A DNA stretch of 17,271 nt. It comes from an uncultured Bacilli bacterium (GTDB lineage: Bacteria; Bacillota_I; Bacilli_A; RF39; UBA660). The stretch covers positions 1-17,271 of the forward strand of contig CALVQP010000018.1 of the NCBI GenBank assembly GCA_944358225.1. The letters run 5' to 3'. Each line of letters starts with the position of its first letter. The first letter of the stretch is position 1. The notes under the pieces are model-generated. The model did no database searches. It worked only from the letters and a program-made list of their open reading frames with translations, and was not told where the DNA came from. Below, piece by piece: positions 7,414-13,361 of this stretch. Both the position numbers and the translations under genes were made by a program.

Positions 7414-7503
7414 ATGAATAATAATAACTGTGGATGTTTAGGTCCCGCTATCATCTTAGTTTTATTCATTTTACTAATAATCATTGTAGGAGCATTTATC
7501 TAA
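7414..7503 (+). CDS. Tiny YjcZ-like membrane protein
   Basis: 29 residues: four Asn and a C6-G-C8 motif, then one hydrophobic helix (about 11-29) with L-F-I-L-L-I-I-I-V-G-A-F-I. This closely follows the YjcZ-type tiny transmembrane family of Bacillus (G-F-A-L-I-V-V-L-F-I-L-L-I-I-V-G), whose members were noted in sporulation or coat contexts but have no defined biochemical role. A perfect AGGAGG lies 8 bases before the ATG. It is followed after 25 bases by a second tiny membrane gene, and both end at the terminator at 7668-7692. No clear promoter is seen, though an AT-rich TATATTAT lies at 7373-7380. Confidence 0.75.
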   Translation: MNNNNCGCLGPAIILVLFILLIIIVGAFI

Positions 7504-7528
7504 TAAACTATTCTTAGGAGGTACTTAT

Positions 7529-7669
7529 ATGCAAAAAAATTGCTGTGGAAAATCAACACCATGCGAAAAAAACAAAAAAAATAGTTGCAATAATGCAAAT
7601 AGTGCTTATTTTATAATTGTTTTATATATCTTACTTGCTATTATTTTAGCTGGTGTTATCTATTACTAA
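7529..7669 (+). CDS. Tiny Cys-rich N-terminus, single-helix membrane protein
   Basis: 46 residues: an N-terminal hydrophilic half with C5, C6, C12 and C20 amid Lys and Asn, then a hydrophobic helix (about 26-46: A-Y-F-I-I-V-L-Y-I-L-L-A-I-I-L-A-G-V). The helix resembles that of the preceding YjcZ-like protein, so the two look like diverged tandem paralogues. A near-perfect AGGAGGT lies upstream of ATG 7529. The stop codon lies at the base of the terminator hairpin. Both genes have stronger ribosome binding sites than most of the window, which suggests high expression. Function unknown. Confidence 0.72.
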   Translation: MQKNCCGKSTPCEKNKKNSCNNANSAYFIIVLYILLAIILAGVIYY

Positions 7670-7692
7670 AGAGGGAAACCTCTTTTTGTTTT
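7668..7692 (+). terminator. Terminator of the tiny membrane gene pair
   Basis: AAAGAGG (7668-7674), GAAA tetraloop, CCTCTTT (7679-7685) and a T-rich tail. It begins inside the TAA stop codon. Confidence 0.88.
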
Positions 7693-7733
7693 ACACATAT
7701 CTGTTAAACAAAACGTAAATTAAGACATATAAG

Positions 7734-7762
7734 TTTACACTTGCTGCCGAAATTGCTATAAT
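7734..7762 (+). promoter_or_regulatory. Promoter of the 7783 gene
   Basis: TTTACA (7734-7739), 17-base spacer, TATAAT (7757-7762) with TGC directly before it (extended -10). One of the strongest promoters in the window; the start site is about 15 bases before the ATG. Confidence 0.82.
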
Positions 7763-7782
7763 AACACTGCAGGTGAAAAATA

Positions 7783-8262
7783 ATGAAAAATTTAGCAGTA
7801 GGAATTATAAATGTTATTGGAGAATTTTCGATTATTGATATGATTATTTTAATATCTTTGGTAGCTTTTATAATTTTAATTATTTCTATAATTTATATGT
7901 ATCGTATAACGACTATGGAAATAGAAGAAAGTGAAGTAAATGATATGTTGGATTTAAAAGCAATTAGTAAAGAGCTTGAAGAAAGCAAAAAAGAAGTAAC
8001 AATAGATCTTACTCCCTATGAAAAAGAACAAGAAGAAAAAGCTATTATAAGCTATGATGAACTTATAAAATCAAATAGTGCTATGAAAATAAATTATGCT
8101 TCTGAAGATGATAGTTTGGGTGTTAAAATTAAACAAGTCGATTTAAAAAACATTGCTAAAGAAGATGAAAACAGTTTAGATACTCAAGTTAAAAGTATTA
8201 GTTATGAACAAGAAGAGGCCTTTTTAGAAGCTTTAAAAAAATTGGAAAGTATGTTATTATAG
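7783..8262 (+). CDS. Hypothetical single-TM protein with acidic cytoplasmic tail
   Basis: 159 residues; not recognised by name. One membrane helix near the N-terminus (about 18-43) with no lipobox, followed by M-Y-R and a highly charged tail with heptad-like Glu/Lys patterns (about 48-95), including L-T-P-Y-E-K-E-Q-E-E-K-A-I-I-S-Y-D-E-L and, at the C-terminus, E-Q-E-E-A-F-L-E-A-L-K-K-L-E. The positive residues after the helix suggest a cytoplasmic tail (positive-inside rule). Start ATG has AGGTGA upstream at 7 to 8 bases. It has a strong promoter and its own terminator. Its stop codon overlaps both that terminator and the likely mtaB promoter. A bitopic scaffold or division-type protein is possible, but no motif supports a specific role. 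Confidence 0.75.
   Translation: MKNLAVGIINVIGEFSIIDMIILISLVAFIILIISIIYMYRITTMEIEESEVNDMLDLKAISKELEESKKEVTIDLTPYEKEQEEKAIISYDELIKSNSAMKINYASEDDSLGVKIKQVDLKNIAKEDENSLDTQVKSISYEQEEAFLEALKKLESMLL
8232..8260 (+). promoter_or_regulatory. Possible mtaB promoter inside the end of the 7783 gene
   Basis: TTTAAA (8232-8237), 17-base spacer, TATTAT (8255-8260) preceded by TGT (extended -10). It would start transcription near 8267, within the 5' arm of the terminator hairpin, so the new transcript would lack most of that arm and could escape termination. No other promoter is seen before mtaB. Confidence 0.45.
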
Positions 8263-8286
8263 GCATTATTTATAATGTCTTTTTTT
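8262..8286 (+). terminator. Terminator of the 7783 gene
   Basis: GGCATTA (8262-8268), TTTA loop, TAATGTC (8273-8279, one G-T pair), seven T. It begins at the last base of the TAG stop and lies between the 7783 gene and mtaB. Confidence 0.82.
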
Positions 8287-8300
8287 GTGAGGTGAAGTCC

Positions 8301-9581
8301 ATGAAATTTTATATTGTAACTTTGGGTTGTAAAGTTAATACTTACGAAAGTGAGATTATAACTGAAAAATTTATCCAAAACAACTTTACTCTGACCCCTG
8401 TAATGCAAGAGGCTGATATTGTTATTATAAATACTTGTAGTGTTACTAATGTTGCTGATAATAAATCTAAAAAAATAATTCGTAAAGTAAGAAGAGAAAA
8501 TCCTCATTCCGTTTTAGTAGTTTGTGGGTGTATGAGTCAAAATCATGGGCGCACTTTAGAAAGTTTGGATATTGATATTTTAATTGGTAATAAAGATAAA
8601 AGTAAGATTGTTAACTTTGTTCAAGACTATTTGACTCAAAAACAAAAACAGACTATCTTTTACGATATGCAACAAGTTGAATTTGAAGACATGCAAATCG
8701 ATCATTTCTCGCATACTCGTGCTTATATAAAAATTCAAGATGGTTGTGATAATTATTGTTCCTATTGCATTATTCCTTATCTAAGAGGAAAAAAACGTTG
8801 TAAAGATTTTGCTACTTGTATTAATGAAGCTAAAATATTAAGTACTAAACATCAAGAAATAGTTTTAACTGGTATTCACACAGGCAGTTATTATAATGAT
8901 AACCATGATTTAACTGATTTGATTTTACAACTTGCTCAAATTGATAATTTAAAAAGAATACGTATCAGCTCAATTGAAGCTTTAGAAATAACGCCTAAAT
9001 TTCTAGATATGTTAAAAAATACCCCTAAAGTATGTGATCATTTACATATTCCTCTGCAAAGTGGTAGTAATCAAATCTTAAAACTTATGAATCGTCGTTA
9101 TAACAAAGAAACTTTTTTAAATATTATTAATAATATTAGGAAAATAAGACCTGATATTAGTATTACCACTGATTTAATAGTTGGCTTTCCGCAAGAAACA
9201 GAAGAACTGTTTCAAGAAACTTATGAATTTTTAAAGCTCGTAAATTTTTCTAAAATTCATGTTTTCCCTTTTTCATTACGCAATAAAACTAAAGCCGAAG
9301 AGTTGCCAGAGCATATCGATAATAAAATTAAAAAAATACGATGTAAAAAGATTATAGAGTTGTCTAATCAACAACAATTGGCTTATTATCAACGATTTGT
9401 AGGTCAAAAACTCTTCGTTTTAATCGAAAAAAATGATGAAAAATATTCTTATGGTCATACTTCAAATTATTTGCCTCTTAAAATAGATAGTATTATTCCT
9501 GTAAATACTTTTTGTGAAGTGCTTTTAACCGAAGCTTGTCAAGATTATGTCTATGCTACCATAAAGAAAGTTGCCAAATAA
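8301..9581 (+). CDS. mtaB: MtaB, tRNA t6A37 methylthiotransferase
   Basis: 426 residues. Radical SAM enzyme that turns t6A37 into ms2t6A in ANN-decoding tRNAs. UPF0004 domain with cluster-2 cysteines C10 (in T-L-G-C-K-V-N), C46 and C77 (in C-G-C-M). Radical SAM cluster C149-x3-C153-x2-C156 (D-G-C-D-N-Y-C-S-Y-C). L-Q-S-G-S and the R-R-Y lie in the SAM core, with a C-terminal TRAM domain (about 364-424). The G-C-K-V-N-x-Y-E-S start is the MtaB signature and separates it from MiaB and RimO. Start ATG 8301: GAGGTGA is 5 bases upstream, and an in-frame GTG at 8292 overlaps that site. The upstream gene has a terminator. The next gene's promoter lies across the mtaB stop. Confidence 0.95.
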   Translation: MKFYIVTLGCKVNTYESEIITEKFIQNNFTLTPVMQEADIVIINTCSVTNVADNKSKKIIRKVRRENPHSVLVVCGCMSQNHGRTLESLDIDILIGNKDKSKIVNFVQDYLTQKQKQTIFYDMQQVEFEDMQIDHFSHTRAYIKIQDGCDNYCSYCIIPYLRGKKRCKDFATCINEAKILSTKHQEIVLTGIHTGSYYNDNHDLTDLILQLAQIDNLKRIRISSIEALEITPKFLDMLKNTPKVCDHLHIPLQSGSNQILKLMNRRYNKETFLNIINNIRKIRPDISITTDLIVGFPQETEELFQETYEFLKLVNFSKIHVFPFSLRNKTKAEELPEHIDNKIKKIRCKKIIELSNQQQLAYYQRFVGQKLFVLIEKNDEKYSYGHTSNYLPLKIDSIIPVNTFCEVLLTEACQDYVYATIKKVAK

Positions 9582-9598
9582 AAAAAGCTTGCTATAAT
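9571..9598 (+). promoter_or_regulatory. Promoter of the 9615 gene, overlapping the end of mtaB
   Basis: TTGCCA (9571-9576, within the last mtaB codons), 16-base spacer, TATAAT (9593-9598) preceded by TGC (extended -10). The ATG at 9615 is only 16 bases after the -10, so the leader is about 10 bases. No terminator separates mtaB from this gene, so read-through could add to it. Confidence 0.8.
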
Positions 9599-9614
9599 TA
9601 ATATAGGTGAGAAT

Positions 9615-10307
9615 ATGAAATATGATTATAACGATTACTATATAAAAGGTCGTGATCATCAAAATAGACAAGTTAGTGGTAACCTTCGTGTTCATAAAAA
9701 TAATATCAGACGTACTAAAAAAAGAGGTAAAAAAACAAAATTAACCAAATCCCAAATATTAGCAGGTATCATTGCTGTTACTAGTATTACCGGAACAATT
9801 AAAATCGGTCAAATGGCCATATCTGGTGTTAAAAGTGTTCATCAAAATATCACGGAAACTATTCAAGAAGTTGATAATGGTATTAAAAATATTAAAGCAG
9901 AAAGAGAAGCCGAAAAATTAGCTTTAAAAAATGTGGCTTTTACTAATCTTGATTATGCTGATTTAAAAGCTATGGATATGGATCAATTATTAAGATTATA
10001 CGAAGATTATTTTGAGTATGTTCATACTGATATTGCTAAAAATGATATTTATTTATACGATGAAACAGTTGATAAAAAATTAAGTGATATTCCTTACATG
10101 TTCGAAGAACTTAATATGATGAAAGGAACATTAACAGAAAGTGAAATAATGGCACGTAAAGAACAAATTTTAGATGTGTATAAATATTGTGAAAATTATC
10201 TTTTTGATCAAACGAACGGTCGATATAAACTAATTTCAGATGATGAAGAAGATAATATTATTCATTATGTAAAAAATAATACAGAAACTCAAGGATTAGG
10301 ACGCTAA
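9615..10307 (+). CDS. Hypothetical single-TM protein with basic N-terminal tail
   Basis: 230 residues; not recognised. A strongly basic cytoplasmic N-tail (residues 1-45, with runs of R, K and N, tyrosines near the start) precedes one membrane helix (about 47-66: I-L-A-G-I-I-A-V-T-S-I-T-G). Then comes an amphipathic, coiled-coil-like segment (about 70-105) and an acidic alpha-helical domain (about 110-230) with L-L-R-L-Y-E-D-Y-F-E-Y and an internal Met- and Glu-rich stretch. The positive-inside rule places the C-terminal domain outside the membrane. AGGTGA lies 5 bases upstream of the ATG. Own promoter and own terminator; downstream neighbour is recD2, which is not evidence of a shared function. 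No catalytic motif or lipobox was found. Confidence 0.78.
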   Translation: MKYDYNDYYIKGRDHQNRQVSGNLRVHKNNIRRTKKRGKKTKLTKSQILAGIIAVTSITGTIKIGQMAISGVKSVHQNITETIQEVDNGIKNIKAEREAEKLALKNVAFTNLDYADLKAMDMDQLLRLYEDYFEYVHTDIAKNDIYLYDETVDKKLSDIPYMFEELNMMKGTLTESEIMARKEQILDVYKYCENYLFDQTNGRYKLISDDEEDNIIHYVKNNTETQGLGR

Positions 10308-10315
10308 TCTTTTTT
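10291..10315 (+). terminator. Terminator of the 9615 gene
   Basis: AAGGATTAG (10291-10299), GACG loop, CTAATCTTT (10304-10312, one G-T pair), T-tract. The TAA stop (10305-10307) is within the 3' arm. Confidence 0.85.
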
Positions 10316-10316
10316 C

Positions 10317-10345
10317 TTGTTTTAAATTATTTACAATGATATTAT
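10317..10345 (+). promoter_or_regulatory. Promoter of recD2
   Basis: TTGTTT (10317-10322), 17-base spacer, TATTAT (10340-10345) preceded by TGA (extended -10). It begins two bases after the T-tract of the previous terminator. The leader is about 10 bases. Confidence 0.65.
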
Positions 10346-10362
10346 GTTCTTGGTGATATTTA

Positions 10363-12546
10363 ATGTCTAACATAAAAGGAAAAGTAAAATACATAATTTT
10401 TGAAAGTACAACTGGCTTTAAAGTTGGACAATTTCTAATTAAAAGTACCGATGATGAACAATTAAGTGAATATGTAAATAAAACAATTACTTTTACGGGT
10501 ACTTTTTTAGAACTTAATAATCAAGAAACATATAGCTTTGATGGGGAATTTGTTTATCACGAAAAATACGGTTATCAATTTCAAACTACCTCATATTCTA
10601 AAGTGGAACCCGTAGGAAAAGACGCCGTTATTGAATTTTTATCTTCTAATTTAATTAGTGGCTGCGGTATTAAAACAGCGGAAAAAATTGTGGATGTACT
10701 TGGGGAAAATGCCATAAATATAATTAAAGAAAATCCTGATAAACTCTTACTCGTTGATAAAATGACTGACAAAAAAGCTTTAAGAATTTATAAATCAATT
10801 ATGAAATATGCCTTACAAGATGAATTGATTATATCTTTGCAAACTATGGGCTTTACATTAAAAGAAACAATGTTAATTATCGATAAGTATCAAGAAGATA
10901 GTTTAAATATAATTAAAGAAAATATTTATAAGTTAGTAGATATTATAGATTTTAAAAAAATAGATTATGTTTTTTTAAAAGATCATCTTGAGGATGATGA
11001 AATTAGAATCAAAGGCTGTATAATTGAAAGTTTAAAAAGATTAGAATTTATAAATGGTGATACTTATCATAAAGAGCAAGAATTAATTGATATTTTAAAG
11101 GGAAATTTTAAAATTGCCACAAATGATATTACCAAATATTTAGAAGAATTAGTCCTTTCTAAAGATATTTATATACTTGAAGATAAAATATTTTTAGCCG
11201 ATACTTATTATATGGAAGAATACATTGCTTTAAATCTTCTTAATATTAAAAATAAACCAACAAAACCCATTAAAAACTTTGCTGCTAAAATTGCGGAATT
11301 TGAAAAAGAATACGAAGTAAGATACAATGCCGAGCAAAAAGAAGCTATTAAAAGTGCCTTAGAAAATAATGTTTGTATCATAACCGGCGGTCCAGGAACA
11401 GGAAAAACAACGATCATCAATGCTATAACTAAATTATATATTAGTGAACATAAACTATCCAACATTGAAATACTAAATCATATAGCATTACTTTCTCCTA
11501 CAGGTCGTGCGGCTAAAAAACTTAGCGATTCTACTAATTTGCCTGCTATGACAATCCATCGTTTTCTAAAGTGGAATAAAGATAATAATACTTTTCAAGT
11601 CAATGAAGATAATAAAAATTTTCAAAAGTTTATCATTTTAGATGAAACAAGTATGATTGATACTAATTTATTTTGTGCGCTTTTAAAGGGGTTATATTCT
11701 AATATTAAATTAATAATTGTTGGAGATGAGAATCAACTTCCTAGCGTATCTTGTGGTTTAATTTTAGAAGATTTAATAAAATCTCAGGTATTTAAACATA
11801 TTAGATTAAATCAAATTTATCGTCAAAGCTCTAATTCCTATATTCCATATTTAGCAAAGGAAATTCAGATGCAACAGTTAAGTGAAAACTTTTTAGAACA
11901 AAAAGATGATTATAATTTTTTAGATGTTCCCTCTATGTATATTAAAGAAAGCATTGCTAAAATTATTAAAATGTCCAAAGTTAAAGGATTAGATGAAAAA
12001 AGTTTAACTATTTTAGCTCCGATGTATAAAGGAAATTGTGGAATAGATAATTTAAATATTATGTTACAAAATTTATTTAATCCTAAAGAAAAAAATAAAA
12101 AAGAATTAGCTGTTGGGGAAGTTATCTATCGAGAAAAAGATAAAGTATTGCAGCTTGTTAATGATCCTGATAATAATGTTTATAATGGCGATATCGGTTA
12201 TATACATAAAATTTATAAAGATGTTCATAATAAAGATGTAGTATCCATTGACTTTGATGGATCCTACATTGAATACAAAAAAGATGACATGTACAACATT
12301 AAACACGCCTATGCCATGAGTATCCATAAAGCTCAGGGTAGTGAGTTTAATCATGTCATCATGCCCATAAGCTCTGCATACCACAAAATGCTTTATAATA
12401 AGTTGATTTATACTGGTGTGTCTCGAGCTAAAAAAAGTTTAGTTATAATTGGCAGTCCTAAAGCTTTCTTGGAAGCTTGTCAAAATTCTTATAGTTCTAA
12501 AAGAAAGACATACTTACAAGAAATATTAAAGACTTACAAAGACTAA
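10363..12546 (+). CDS. recD2: RecD2 helicase (RecD-like SF1B, YrrC type)
   Basis: 727 residues. 5'-3' DNA helicase acting in mismatch repair, fork stability and recombination, found in bacteria that lack RecBC. N-terminal OB-like domain (about 1-95), helix-hairpin-helix pair (about 95-135), then a helicase core: Walker A G342-G-P-G-T-G-K348-T349, motif Ia P-T-G-R-A-A, motif II D427-E428-T-S, motif III G454-D-E-N-Q458-L-P, motif IV R487-Q, motif V S653-I-H-K-A-Q-G-S660 and motif VI S687-R688-A-K. All catalytic motifs are intact. The N-terminal extension marks RecD2 rather than the RecBCD subunit RecD. Slightly shorter than B. subtilis YrrC. TGGTGAT precedes the ATG; the 50-residue gene follows after 24 bases, so they are probably one operon. 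Confidence 0.95.
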   Translation: MSNIKGKVKYIIFESTTGFKVGQFLIKSTDDEQLSEYVNKTITFTGTFLELNNQETYSFDGEFVYHEKYGYQFQTTSYSKVEPVGKDAVIEFLSSNLISGCGIKTAEKIVDVLGENAINIIKENPDKLLLVDKMTDKKALRIYKSIMKYALQDELIISLQTMGFTLKETMLIIDKYQEDSLNIIKENIYKLVDIIDFKKIDYVFLKDHLEDDEIRIKGCIIESLKRLEFINGDTYHKEQELIDILKGNFKIATNDITKYLEELVLSKDIYILEDKIFLADTYYMEEYIALNLLNIKNKPTKPIKNFAAKIAEFEKEYEVRYNAEQKEAIKSALENNVCIITGGPGTGKTTIINAITKLYISEHKLSNIEILNHIALLSPTGRAAKKLSDSTNLPAMTIHRFLKWNKDNNTFQVNEDNKNFQKFIILDETSMIDTNLFCALLKGLYSNIKLIIVGDENQLPSVSCGLILEDLIKSQVFKHIRLNQIYRQSSNSYIPYLAKEIQMQQLSENFLEQKDDYNFLDVPSMYIKESIAKIIKMSKVKGLDEKSLTILAPMYKGNCGIDNLNIMLQNLFNPKEKNKKELAVGEVIYREKDKVLQLVNDPDNNVYNGDIGYIHKIYKDVHNKDVVSIDFDGSYIEYKKDDMYNIKHAYAMSIHKAQGSEFNHVIMPISSAYHKMLYNKLIYTGVSRAKKSLVIIGSPKAFLEACQNSYSSKRKTYLQEILKTYKD

Positions 12547-12570
12547 ACTTCAAAAAGGATGGTGGATAAT

Positions 12571-12723
12571 ATGAAAAAAGCAATGAGTTTAATGCTATCT
12601 GCTAGTATCATGGGTGCTGGAATAGCTACATATTGTTTAATGAACAAAAACACAAAGAAAAATGCTGACAAATTATTAAATACAGCTCTTTGTGAAGCAG
12701 ATAAAACTTTAAAAAATATGTAA
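12571..12723 (+). CDS. Small single-TM protein downstream of recD2
   Basis: 50 residues: N-terminal hydrophobic segment (about 5-24, Met-rich: L-M-L-S-A-S-I-M-G-A-G-I-A-T-Y-C), then a Lys/Asn-rich charged tail with A-D-K-L-L-N-T-A. No lipobox-like motif at the cysteine. In B. subtilis recD2 (yrrC) is also followed by a small DUF3918-like gene (yrzQ); the placement is similar, but homology is not established. GGTGGATAAT precedes the ATG. The short gap from recD2 and the shared terminator at 12735 suggest co-transcription. Function unknown. Confidence 0.7.
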   Translation: MKKAMSLMLSASIMGAGIATYCLMNKNTKKNADKLLNTALCEADKTLKNM

Positions 12724-12734
12724 GCTATAAAACT

Positions 12735-12759
12735 AAACTACCGTAATAGGTAGTTTTTT
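12735..12759 (+). terminator. Terminator of recD2 and the 12571 gene
   Basis: AAACTACC (12735-12742), GTAATA loop, GGTAGTTT (12749-12756), further T. An 8-bp perfect stem. Confidence 0.88.
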
Positions 12760-13080
12760 CGTTTAAAAAAAATATAACAAATTAGGATTATTGATAAATA
12801 CATGGTTAATGCCTTGATGTTACTTGATGTTAATTTTTAATTAAAGGAGTAAATTTCTTCTATGTTTGTTTAATTCTTTTCCAACTTTCTTATATTATCC
12901 TCAATAAATTCGCTTTGCTCAACAGTTGCACTTTTTTGTTTCATTTTATAATAACTTTCTTTTCATGACAAATGAAACGATTTTTATTATAAAACTTATT
13001 TCTCTTAGTTTATAAAAAAGTTGCATTTAAGTGTTTAAGTAATAAAGATACGATTTTAACATTGACGTATTGGAAGAAAA
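12760..13080. other. Gene-poor AT-rich stretch, probable decayed DNA
   Basis: No supported gene. It contains a tandem 10-base repeat CTTGATGTTA (12813-12822 and 12823-12832). An inverted repeat GTTTCATTT / AAATGAAAC (12938-12946 and 12970-12978, 23-base loop) is also present. On the minus strand a 24-residue open frame (M-K-Q-K-S-A-T-V, ending at about 12872) has no ribosome binding site and looks like a leftover. With the adjacent TnpB remnant, this stretch is most likely an old insertion scar. A small RNA cannot be excluded. Confidence 0.5.
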
Positions 13081-13298
13081 ATGAAACCATCCAAAACCAG
13101 ATTTATAACTAGTGATTATGAAAAATATGGTAATAAAAAGGTTACAAAGAGAATTAGCTCAAAGAGAAAAAACGGAAAAATGCTAACAAAGCAAAGATGA
13201 GAATAGCAAGATTAAAGCATACAACAAAACATTATTTAAATAAGATAGTAAATGAGATTGTTATAGAAATTGATTATTATAAAAAATGTACATTATAA
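13081..13298 (+). pseudogene. Degraded TnpB (IS605/IS200 OrfB) fragment
   Basis: Frame-broken remains read in three frames: 13081 onward (F-I-T-S-D-Y-E-K-Y-G-N-K-K), then from 13142 (L-Q-R-E-L-A-Q-R-E-K), then about 13158-13298 (K-R-K-N-A-N-K-A-K-M-R-I-A-R-L-K, then L-N-K-I-V-N-E-I-V-I-E-I). The order and content match the middle of TnpB: S-D-G-E-x-Y-x-N-P-K, L-Q-R-x-L-S-R-x-K, S-K-N-x-x-K-A-x-x-x-x-A-R-L-H, and the x-I-E-x-L near the second acidic residue. Both N- and C-terminal thirds and the zinc finger are missing, and no terminal hairpins or TnpA are seen. It is non-functional. The TnpB link is inferred from this frame-shifted match, so certainty is moderate. Confidence 0.6.
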
Positions 13299-13329
13299 AA
13301 AAATACTAGTTTGATAGTTCAAAATAATA

Positions 13330-13335
13330 TATAAT
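13330..13335 (+). promoter_or_regulatory. Possible -10 element (TATAAT) of xfp
   Basis: Perfect TATAAT 26 bases before the xfp ATG, but no acceptable -35 at 16 to 18 bases. TTGATA (13311-13316) is too close (13 bases). Tentative. It lies just after the TnpB remnant. Confidence 0.4.
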
Positions 13336-13361
13336 TAAGATAATAGAAAGGGAATTGATTT

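Noticed and set aside
8202..8507. Minus-strand open frame across the 7783 gene end and mtaB start
   Set aside because: It crosses a terminator and a promoter and opposes the conserved MtaB N-terminus; no signal supports it.
12106..12384. Minus-strand open frame inside recD2, along with others at 10581 and 11208
   Set aside because: All are antisense to conserved helicase regions with no ribosome binding site.
12813..12832. Tandem repeat as a CRISPR or iteron array
   Set aside because: Only two 10-base units with no spacer; too short for either.
12872..12946. Short minus-strand frame (24 residues) in the gap
   Set aside because: No ribosome binding site, a stop a few codons upstream and no known family; treated as residue of decay.
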